A stretch of 13,935 nt of DNA. It comes from Flavobacteriales bacterium (GTDB lineage Bacteria; Bacteroidota; Bacteroidia; Flavobacteriales_D; Sanyastnellaceae). The notes beneath the pieces are model-generated. The model saw nothing but the letters and a program-made list of their open reading frames with translations, was not told the DNA's origin and made no database searches. Position 1 is the stretch's first letter, and each line of letters opens with the position of its first letter. Shown in pieces: positions 6,856 through 12,778 of the stretch. The DNA is taken from assembly GCA_011524845.1 (NCBI GenBank), contig WTJL01000092.1, positions 1-13,935 on the forward strand, read 5' to 3'. The position numbers and the translations under genes were made by a program.

Positions 6856-7440
6856 TCAGATGGCTTTTTGCTCGCGGAAGTGCCGCGTGAGGGCGCGAAG
6901 GGTCGCTTGTTTTTGGGCGAAGTCTCCCTTCAATTCACGGCGCAGGGCCTGCAATTCCGACAGGTTGGATTCGACATCCTCCGGAAGGACATCTTCCAAC
7001 CACTCGCGCATGCGCTTGGCCAGGATGGGCGCTTTTCCGTCTGTGCTGATGGCGAGCTTGAGGGAGCCGTTGGTGACAATGCCTCCCATGTAGAAATCGC
7101 ATCTCTCTGGGACGTCGGCCACATTGAGGAGGTGCCCCATCAGGCGACCCAGGCCCACCGACCACCGGACTTCCCGAGGTTCAATGGTGGCCACCACAGA
7201 GACGTCGTTGCGCCCCACCTGCCACGGCCAAGCCCGCCAGTGCGGGATGGCGCGCACGTGCTCGTGCTTGTCGATGAGCGCCTGCACCGGCTCACTGAAC
7301 GCCGACGCAAAGACGCGAACCCGAGCATGGGGGCTGCTTTTGAGAAGGAAGTGCAGTTTTTCTTCGGCGATTTCAGACCCTCCGAAGACGTTGAAGGTGA
7401 GACTTTCGGGCTTGAGGAAGATGGGGAACTTGGTATTCAT
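6856..7440 (-). CDS. Precorrin-2 dehydrogenase / sirohydrochlorin ferrochelatase (Met8-like, CysG N-terminal type)
   Basis: 194 residues. It oxidises precorrin-2 to sirohydrochlorin with NAD+ and inserts Fe2+ to make siroheme. Seen: N-terminal 'FPIFLK' typical of the family start, a Rossmann turn 'FGGSEIAEEK' (19-28, with Ser for the third Gly of the usual GGG), 'NVAD' (106-109) where Asp109 matches the catalytic Asp of Met8p/CysG, 'CDFYMGGIV' (114-122) and 'ISTDGKAPILAKRMREWLE' (131-149). The C-terminal 35 residues are helical and charged. The methyltransferase half of CysG is absent here and is supplied by cobA just upstream. The start at 7440 lies 68 nt inside cobA, in another frame; it is the only Met just before the conserved N-terminus. 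It is the last gene of the reductase-cobA operon, so it is likely co-expressed with the enzyme that needs siroheme. Confidence 0.9.
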   Translation of the reverse strand: MNTKFPIFLKPESLTFNVFGGSEIAEEKLHFLLKSSPHARVRVFASAFSEPVQALIDKHEHVRAIPHWRAWPWQVGRNDVSVVATIEPREVRWSVGLGRLMGHLLNVADVPERCDFYMGGIVTNGSLKLAISTDGKAPILAKRMREWLEDVLPEDVESNLSELQALRRELKGDFAQKQATLRALTRHFREQKAI

Positions 7441-8221
7441 CGGTGAAGGATGGAGAGATGGAACGGAGGGGAGGGGTGGATGGGGTGAGTTGGTGGTGGA
7501 CGACGTCGCCAATGACGAGCAAGGCCGGGTCCGGAAGAGATGCAACGTCGGACGCGCGGGTCCAGACTTCAGCGCTCCGAACAAAGCACTGTTGCTGTTG
7601 GAGGCTGCCTTGTGTGACGACGGCGATGGGGGTGGAGGCCTTGTCGAGGGAGACCAAATGGGCTGCGATGTCCTGCAACCGGCGCCTGCCCATGAACACC
7701 ACGAGGGTGGAGGCTGTGCCAAGGGCGGCCAGCAAATCTGAGGTTATACGACCGTCTTGACCTGTGGCCGTGCCCAGCCACGCCGACGAAGCCACGCCGC
7801 GCAGGGTCAGGGGGATGCCAGCCAGCCCGGCCAGCGACGTGCCGCATGAAATGCCAGGGACGTAGGTCCAACCGAGGCCGATCTCTTGCGCAAACGCGAG
7901 TTCTTCGCCGGCTCGCCCAAACACCATGGGGTCTCCGCCTTTGAGGCGAACGATGCGCCATCCATGCTGAGCGCCTTGGGCAATCCAGTCATGGATGAGC
8001 CCTTGAGGGGTGCTGGTTTGGCCTGCGCGTTTGCCCACACAGATCAACTTGGCGTCGGGATGGGCCAGTGTCAGAAGGTCTTGGTGCACAAGGCTGTCGT
8101 AGAGCACCAGCTGGGCTTGGCCGAGGGCCCGTGCACCTTTGACCGTGATCAGATCAGGGTCGCCGGGACCGGCACCGACCAGCCACAAATGGGCCTTGTG
8201 AGGGGGGAGAGAAACGCTCAT
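7373..8221 (-). CDS. cobA: Uroporphyrinogen-III C-methyltransferase (SUMT)
   Basis: 282 residues. It uses two SAM to convert uroporphyrinogen III into precorrin-2, the branch point to siroheme and corrinoids. Seen: 'VGAGPGDPDLITVKG' (15-29), 'YDSLV' (41-45), 'VGKRAG' (62-67), 'RLKGGDPMVFGRAGEE' (92-107), 'VPGISCGTSLAGLAGIPLTLRG' near 121-142, 'TLVVFMG' (172-178) and 'TPIAVVTQGS' (197-206). The family fold ends at about residue 241 ('VIGDVV'). The remaining 40 residues are a low-complexity basic tail, and the last 23 codons overlap the Met8-like gene. The gene starts one base after the reductase stop (TGA C ATG), so coupled translation is likely. With no cob genes nearby, siroheme is the likely product pathway. 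Confidence 0.95.
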   Translation of the reverse strand: MSVSLPPHKAHLWLVGAGPGDPDLITVKGARALGQAQLVLYDSLVHQDLLTLAHPDAKLICVGKRAGQTSTPQGLIHDWIAQGAQHGWRIVRLKGGDPMVFGRAGEELAFAQEIGLGWTYVPGISCGTSLAGLAGIPLTLRGVASSAWLGTATGQDGRITSDLLAALGTASTLVVFMGRRRLQDIAAHLVSLDKASTPIAVVTQGSLQQQQCFVRSAEVWTRASDVASLPDPALLVIGDVVHHQLTPSTPPLRSISPSFTDEYQVPHLPQARKSHLQRLRRV

Positions 8222-8222
8222 G

Positions 8223-10307
8223 TCAAGAAGCTTTGGAGGTGGAGTTGGACGACGCGTGGTGGTCGAGGTCGTTCAAAAAAGAGGTCGCCACATCGACGTA
8301 GGCCTTGGCGAATTCAGGGGTGTTGCTTCCACCGAGGTAAGACAGCACCTGGGCCGAGAACGACCCTGCTTCAGGTTGAAACAGCCCTGTGGCCACAAAC
8401 TCGCGGTCGAACGAGGCGAGGATGTCGGCGTAGGTGTTGGTTTTTTGGCCTTCGCGAACGAGCAGGGCCTTGGCGCCTGCGATCTGCGCCGCATAGGCGT
8501 GGTAGATGGCATGGCCCCAGCGCTCCTCTTTCATGGCGTCGAGTCCCAGATCCAATTTTTCTCGGGCCTCGAGCAGAAGCGTTGAGACGAGGTCAATGAC
8601 CACCCCAGCGCATTCCCCAACCCCAATCTGGGGCTTGAAGGGCTGGTCGCTTCCCCAGTCGAGGAACAGCTCGTCTTGCTCGCCCTCCACATGCTGTTGG
8701 AGCAAGTGGTAGTGGTGGCGGTCGCCTACTCGAAGGAAGTAATCCGCAAAGGTCTCGTGTGGGAGTTGGTGCTGCTCGAAGTCGATGAGCACCGTCCGAA
8801 GCGCGGCGGGCACATGCTTGGTCGGCAGCTTCAAGATTTTCTTGCCAAACGACCACTCGCCGTTGTGACGTCTGCCCCCGCCTACAAGGATTTGCATCGC
8901 GGGCATGGTCGCGCCGTTGCGGCGCATGGAGCTTCCATGAAGGCCAAACGACGCCAGGCTGTGCTGTCCGCAGGCGTTCATGCACCCGCTGATTTTGATG
9001 CTGAAGTTGCGGTCAAACATCAGGTGGGGGAATTCTTCCTCCAGCATGTGTTCAAGCACGGTGCTGAGGTGGGTGCTGTTGCTGATCGCCAAGTTGCACG
9101 TGTCCGTGCCAGGGCACGACGTGACGTCCACGCCCGACTGGAAGCCCAGCACGTCCCACCCCAGGTCCCTCAGGATGCGGTGCACCACCGGGAGGTTGTC
9201 TTCGACCACGTCCGGCAACAGGAGGTCCTGGCTTTGTGTCACGCGCAGGGTGTGGGAGGTGTAGGGCGCCAGCGCATCGAGCAGGGTGCGGGTGCGCGCT
9301 GTGGTTTCGTCGCCCAACGGCACGCGAATGCCCACGGCGAAGTGTCCGGCTTGTTTTTGCGGCATCACGTTGGCCTTGCGCCAGGTGTCGTGTCCCACAG
9401 GCGCGGGGACGACCTCCACCACGCGCGGCGCGGCGGGCACATGTTCCTCGTGCGCAACCTCCGGAAACGCGCCGGAAGGCATGGCGCGCTCGCGCTCAAT
9501 GGCCGCCAACAAGGCCTCGCGCCCCATGGATTGGTACAAGAACTTGAACCGCGCTTTCTGACGCTTGGTGCGTTCGCCGTCTCGATCAAACACCCGAAGG
9601 ATGGCTTCTGCAATGGGAATCAACTCTTCTGTTGGCACCCACTCGTGAAGCACGTCGGCAGGGGCGGGCTGGGCGCCGAGTCCACCGGCCACGAGAAGTT
9701 TGAATCCAAGCTCGCCCTTGGCGTTGCGGGCGGGGAGGACCCCCAAATCGTGCATCACGCCCAATCCGGTGTCGGCCTCTGAGCTCGAAAAGGACACCTT
9801 GAACTTCCTGCCCATCTCTTGACACACAGGATTCCGCAAAAAGAACCGCCACAGGGCCTCCGCCCAGGGAAGCACATTGAACGGTTCGTCAGGGTCCAGT
9901 CCCGCAAGGGGGGACGCCGTCACGTTTCGGACGGTGTTGCCACACGCCTCGCGCAGGGTGACTTCGCTGGCCTCCAGTTGGGCCCACAAGGCAGGGCTGT
10001 CCTCCAGTTTGACGTGGTGGATTTGAATGTCTTGCCGGGTGGTGAGGTGGTACTTTCCGGTGCTGTATTCGTCGCACACGTCCAGGATGGCCCTGAACTG
10101 ATCAAAGGTCAGCAGGCCCATGGGCACCTTGATGCGGATCATTTGAACGCCGGGCTGACGCTGTCCGTAGACGCCGCGCGCAAGACGCAGGCTGCGGAAG
10201 CTTTCCTCGTTGATTTTGCCTTCGCGAAAGAGAAGGATGCGCCGGTTCAAGTCGAGAATGTCTCGCTGAACGATGGGGTCGTCGATTTCGTTGATGAAGC
10301 TGAGCAT
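8223..10307 (-). CDS. Siroheme- and [4Fe-4S]-dependent nitrite/sulfite reductase with HEPN-like C-terminal domain
   Basis: 694 residues. This family makes the six-electron reduction of nitrite to ammonia or sulfite to sulfide. Seen: two ferredoxin-like and catalytic repeats, 'RLARGVYGQRQPGVQMIR' (41-58), 'LTTRQDIQIHHV' (88-99), 'ACGNTVRNVT' (121-130), and the cluster/siroheme Cys set C398-x5-C404 ('SCPGTDTC') and C442-x3-C446 ('GCMNAC'). After about residue 565 an extra all-helical region (to 685; 'EKLDLGLDAMKEERWGHAIYHAYAAQIAGAKALL') resembles a HEPN fold, an arrangement I recall from Bacteroidota enzymes. Nitrite and sulfite cannot be told apart from these motifs. The two siroheme-synthesis genes follow directly. 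There is no cysH, cysDN or nitrite transporter in the window to settle it. The upstream leader contains an intrinsic terminator (see 10336-10363). Confidence 0.93.
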   Translation of the reverse strand: MLSFINEIDDPIVQRDILDLNRRILLFREGKINEESFRSLRLARGVYGQRQPGVQMIRIKVPMGLLTFDQFRAILDVCDEYSTGKYHLTTRQDIQIHHVKLEDSPALWAQLEASEVTLREACGNTVRNVTASPLAGLDPDEPFNVLPWAEALWRFFLRNPVCQEMGRKFKVSFSSSEADTGLGVMHDLGVLPARNAKGELGFKLLVAGGLGAQPAPADVLHEWVPTEELIPIAEAILRVFDRDGERTKRQKARFKFLYQSMGREALLAAIERERAMPSGAFPEVAHEEHVPAAPRVVEVVPAPVGHDTWRKANVMPQKQAGHFAVGIRVPLGDETTARTRTLLDALAPYTSHTLRVTQSQDLLLPDVVEDNLPVVHRILRDLGWDVLGFQSGVDVTSCPGTDTCNLAISNSTHLSTVLEHMLEEEFPHLMFDRNFSIKISGCMNACGQHSLASFGLHGSSMRRNGATMPAMQILVGGGRRHNGEWSFGKKILKLPTKHVPAALRTVLIDFEQHQLPHETFADYFLRVGDRHHYHLLQQHVEGEQDELFLDWGSDQPFKPQIGVGECAGVVIDLVSTLLLEAREKLDLGLDAMKEERWGHAIYHAYAAQIAGAKALLVREGQKTNTYADILASFDREFVATGLFQPEAGSFSAQVLSYLGGSNTPEFAKAYVDVATSFLNDLDHHASSNSTSKAS

Positions 10308-10319
10308 GGGGTAGGGGTG

Positions 10320-10445
10320 TCAAGTCATGGGCATGAAAAAAGGCCTCCTGTTGGGGAGGCCTTCCTTGAGTCTGACGCTGGAAAAACAGGTCACATCGCG
10401 GTCGCAAACCTTCCCGAATCGGGGGGGCAGCAACAGCAGCAACAT
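10320..10445 (-). CDS. Putative leader peptide upstream of the siroheme operon (41 codons)
   Basis: An open frame from ATG 10445 to TGA 10320-10322. It begins M, five Leu, Pro-Pro ('MLLLLLPPRFGKVC') and has Cys at codons 14 (TGC) and 20 (TGT). It ends 12 bp before the reductase start codon and covers the terminator hairpin at 10340-10363, so a translating ribosome would disturb that hairpin. It has no Shine-Dalgarno, and an overlapping GTG frame also exists, so the coding call is uncertain. The position, the Cys codons and a Pro-Pro pair (a known slow site without EF-P) make a regulatory uORF plausible. I recognise no homologue. Confidence 0.35.
   Translation of the reverse strand: MLLLLLPPRFGKVCDRDVTCFSSVRLKEGLPNRRPFFMPMT
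10336..10363 (-). terminator. Intrinsic terminator (attenuator) in the leader of the reductase operon
   Basis: Read on the minus strand, AAGGCCTCC pairs perfectly with GGAGGCCTT (arms 10355-10363 and 10340-10348, 9 bp, 6-nt loop), and the 3' arm runs into six U (10336-10341). The U tract ends 28 bp before the reductase ATG at 10307. No minus-strand gene ends here: the nearest upstream minus-strand signal is the divergent promoter region. So it would terminate the operon's own leader, as in attenuation. On the plus strand the hairpin is followed by TCCTTG and is not a good terminator. Confidence 0.75.
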
Positions 10446-10545
10446 GCACTGTAAGAGGCGTTTTGAATCAAAACCATACCCTAATATACAAAACCCATCG
10501 GATTTATAGGAGAAGTGAAAAGAATTTCTTCGCGACCTTTGAGAA
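10446..10545. promoter_or_regulatory. AT-rich divergent promoter region
   Basis: This 100-bp stretch is clearly AT-richer than its surroundings (for example CCCTAATATACAAAAC at 10479-10494 and GGATTTATAGG at 10500-10510). It lies between the minus-strand leader/reductase operon and the plus-strand outer-membrane gene, so both promoters should be here. Partial matches to the Bacteroidota -7 box TAnnTTTG are TATATTAG on the minus strand and GACCTTTG at 10534-10541 on the plus strand. Neither has a TTG at the right distance. No binding-site palindrome stands out. Confidence 0.4.
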
Positions 10546-11520
10546 ATGACCTTGTCCAAGTCCCACATCCTCTCGCTGTCCTTCCCCCGTTGGGCGATGG
10601 TCTTTGTTGCATGCGCAGCGTTTCAAGGCGTTGGACGGTCCCAAATGACGGTCTACGGCGACGACGACGATTACACCTACGCGACGCGTGAGGGGGTGGA
10701 GTTTGGGGTCAACATCGGAGTGTACCGTGGATTTCCATTGTCAGCCTACTTCTACGATGGGGCAGGAGACCACCAATTGAGCGATGCAGGATCGCGGATT
10801 TGGGGCATTCAAGAACGCTTGCAGCAGTTGCAAGGACAACAGTTGACCCATCCGGTGACTGGCATCCTCAACGAATTCCCTGCGTGGAACATTTACAGCC
10901 TTCCGTTGATGCAGTACAAGCCGTCGATGTTCTTTGGGCTGAAGGCGGCCAAATTTTGGAACCCCGAGACGGCGCTCGTGTGCCACGTGGACGTGGCGCA
11001 GGTGACGGCAGAGGGGGCTTGGTCCTTGAGCACAGGTTTGCTGCCCGACCAGGGGCAAGGCAACGAGGACGTGCGGACGTACCCCATCGTTGGCAAGGAA
11101 CAACGGCTCAACGTGGCGTTGGGGTACCGAACGTCCATCTACATCGCCGAAGGAGCGTCTTGGGCATTGGAGTTGGGTGGGTTGGCCAACGCTTTGTCGG
11201 TGGAGGAGAACTACGTGGTGATGTCCCCCAATGTGGGGAATGCCCTGTACGAGGTGCACTTGTTGACAGCGGTGGGCAATGGGGCAGGAGGCACGCTGTC
11301 GCCGGCGAGCAACGTATTGACCCAGTGGGGTCTCGGGTTCTACGCCGCGGGAGGCATCGCGCTCGAATTTGACGAAGGCGGCCACATCGAACTCAACGTC
11401 CGTGCGAGCAGAGACAACCTGCAATTGGGCACCGAGACGTACCAAGGGTGGAACGTCGCAGCGTTTGTCACCTGGATGATGCCGTCCCAGTTGGGCGATT
11501 TCGTTCGGGCATCTTTCTGA
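10546..11520 (+). CDS. Secreted protein, probable outer-membrane beta-barrel; function unknown
   Basis: 324 residues. Residues 1-33 form a signal peptide with a Lys/Arg n-region and hydrophobic core ('MVFVACAAFQGVG') and likely cleavage near 'GRSQ'. The mature protein starts with an acidic 'YGDDDDYTY'. The rest is rich in alternating hydrophobic/Gly/aromatic strands ('FGVNIGVYRGFPLSAYFYDGAG', 'LNVALGYRTSIYIAEGASWALELGG', 'WGLGFYAAGGIALEF') and ends in Phe ('RASF'), as outer-membrane barrels often do. No family motif is recognised. It is divergent from the siroheme operon and followed by a 130-bp gap to the peptidase gene, so it is probably its own transcript. Start at 10546: first Met before the basic n-region, with an A-rich upstream context rather than a Shine-Dalgarno. 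Confidence 0.75.
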   Translation: MTLSKSHILSLSFPRWAMVFVACAAFQGVGRSQMTVYGDDDDYTYATREGVEFGVNIGVYRGFPLSAYFYDGAGDHQLSDAGSRIWGIQERLQQLQGQQLTHPVTGILNEFPAWNIYSLPLMQYKPSMFFGLKAAKFWNPETALVCHVDVAQVTAEGAWSLSTGLLPDQGQGNEDVRTYPIVGKEQRLNVALGYRTSIYIAEGASWALELGGLANALSVEENYVVMSPNVGNALYEVHLLTAVGNGAGGTLSPASNVLTQWGLGFYAAGGIALEFDEGGHIELNVRASRDNLQLGTETYQGWNVAAFVTWMMPSQLGDFVRASF

Positions 11521-11534
11521 CCGTGACTGAGGTG

Positions 11535-11555
11535 CTTGGACGCGATGTGTCCAAG
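11535..11555 (+). other. Hairpin downstream of the outer-membrane gene
   Basis: A perfect 7-bp stem, CTTGGAC (11535-11541) with GTCCAAG (11549-11555), has a 7-nt loop and lies 15 bp after the stop of the upstream gene. It is followed by GAAAGTGC rather than a T run, so it is not a classical intrinsic terminator. It could be a 3'-end stabilising hairpin or a weak terminator. Confidence 0.4.
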
Positions 11556-11567
11556 GAAAGTGCAGAT

Positions 11568-11636
11568 GTCGAGGTTGACAACAACGGGGTGTGAATCAAC
11601 CCCAGCGCGTTGGTGGGGTTTGGGGGTCGAGTTGAC
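11568..11636 (+). promoter_or_regulatory. Leader of the peptidase gene with competing hairpins and a direct repeat
   Basis: Three helices compete for the same bases (11596-11604): GGTTGA (11573-11578) with TCAACC (11596-11601); GGGGT (11586-11590) with ACCCC (11599-11603); and AACCCCA (11598-11604) with TGGGGTT (11614-11620). The block is flanked by a near-direct repeat, GTCGAGGTTGAC (11568-11579) and GTCGAGTTGAC (11626-11636). No U tract follows, so it is not a terminator. The repeats could be protein-binding sites near the promoter; TACATTGA at 11639-11646 is a partial -7 box. Function is not known. Confidence 0.3.
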
Positions 11637-11650
11637 TGTACATTGAACCC

Positions 11651-12763
11651 ATGCATCAACGACTCTTCTTCGCCGCCTTGTTGAGCGGCATGATGGCGGT
11701 TCCTTCGGCCCAAGCCCAAGACGAGAACGCCCCTGTGTACCGATTCAAAACCTTGGCGGACTTGACGGCGACGTCGGTGAAGGACCAGTGCCGCACCGGA
11801 ACTTGCTGGAGCTTCTCCACGACGAGCTTCCTGGAAAGTGAGGCCGCGCGGTTGAGCGGACAGGTGGTGGACTTGAGTGAAATGGCGTCTGTGCGTTACA
11901 CCTACCCTTTGAAGGCCGACATGTACTTGCGTCACCATGGCTTGCACCAGTTTGGGCCTGGCAGCTTGTGCCACGACGTGCTGAATGCAGCGGCGGGCTA
12001 CGGACTGGTCCCTGAATTTGCCTTCACGGGACTCGACGCAGGCGAATCGCAATTCAATCACGGAGAATTCGACGCGGTGTTGGCCGCGGCGGTGAAGGCC
12101 ATGTCTGAGCAAAAAGTGCTCTCGGACGATTGGCGGGACGCCGTGGACGGCATCTGCGACGCGTACCTCGGCAAGTTGCCGTCGTCCTTTCAATTCGAAG
12201 GCAAGACCTACACGCCTGAGTCGTTCCGCGATCACCTGGGCATCAACCCTTCGTCGTACGTGTCGCTCACGAGCTTCACGCACCACGCCTTTGGCGAAAC
12301 GTTTGTGCTCGAAGTGCCCGACAACTTTTCTCGTGGCCAATACCTCAACCTTCCCATCGAGGACATGACCCGAGTGGTGCGCAACGCTTTGATGAACGGC
12401 TACACCGTGGCTTGGGATGCGGACGTCTCAGAAAAGGGCTTTAGTTTCCGTCACGGCATGGCCCTGATGCCAGCCGAGGGAGAAGCGTCGAAGTTGTGGG
12501 AAGAAGTCGTGGAGGAGGAAAAAGTGTCCCAGGCGTCTCGTCAGGAAGGCTTTGAAAACCACACGACCACCGACGACCACCTGATGCACATCGTGGGTTT
12601 GGCCCAAGACCAAAACGGGGACGAGTACTTCGTCATCAAGAACAGCTGGGGACAAGGCAACGACTACGGGGGACGGCAGTACATCAGCATGGCCTACTTC
12701 AAGGCCAAGACGATTGCGGTGACCTTGCACCAAGACGCCATGAAGGGCGGGAAGAAGCGTTGA
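11651..12763 (+). CDS. Secreted C1-family cysteine peptidase (bleomycin hydrolase / aminopeptidase C-like)
   Basis: 370 residues. Signal peptide 1-22 ('LFFAALLSGMMAVPSAQA', cleavage after AQA). The papain-like catalytic set is complete: oxyanion Gln46 in 'VKDQCRTGTC', nucleophile Cys52 in 'GTCWSFS', His313 in 'DDHLMHIVGL' and Asn331 in 'IKNSWG'. The spacing and the large helical insertion between Cys and His fit the C1B branch (PepC/bleomycin hydrolase) rather than ordinary papain. It is shorter than cytosolic bleomycin hydrolases (about 450), lacks the propeptide of papains and ends in a basic tail 'KGGKKR'. An aminopeptidase or peptide-trimming role in the periplasm is likely but not proved. 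A methyltransferase gene starts 15 bp after the stop, so the two are probably co-transcribed. Confidence 0.9.
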   Translation: MHQRLFFAALLSGMMAVPSAQAQDENAPVYRFKTLADLTATSVKDQCRTGTCWSFSTTSFLESEAARLSGQVVDLSEMASVRYTYPLKADMYLRHHGLHQFGPGSLCHDVLNAAAGYGLVPEFAFTGLDAGESQFNHGEFDAVLAAAVKAMSEQKVLSDDWRDAVDGICDAYLGKLPSSFQFEGKTYTPESFRDHLGINPSSYVSLTSFTHHAFGETFVLEVPDNFSRGQYLNLPIEDMTRVVRNALMNGYTVAWDADVSEKGFSFRHGMALMPAEGEASKLWEEVVEEEKVSQASRQEGFENHTTTDDHLMHIVGLAQDQNGDEYFVIKNSWGQGNDYGGRQYISMAYFKAKTIAVTLHQDAMKGGKKR

Positions 12764-12778
12764 GCCGATCCCTCTGAG

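Noticed and set aside
7441..7722. N-terminal extension of the Met8-like gene by 94 codons
   Set aside because: The extension is Ser/Pro-rich and lies wholly inside cobA. The conserved family start 'FPIFLK' follows directly after the Met at 7440.
8676..9782. Plus-strand open frame of 368 codons opposite the reductase
   Set aside because: Antisense shadow of the siroheme reductase; no recognisable domain.
10364..10470. Known riboswitch (SAM, cobalamin, TPP or FMN type) in the reductase leader
   Set aside because: None of the hallmark conserved cores of these classes is visible in the sequence by eye. A covariance search would be needed to exclude divergent members.
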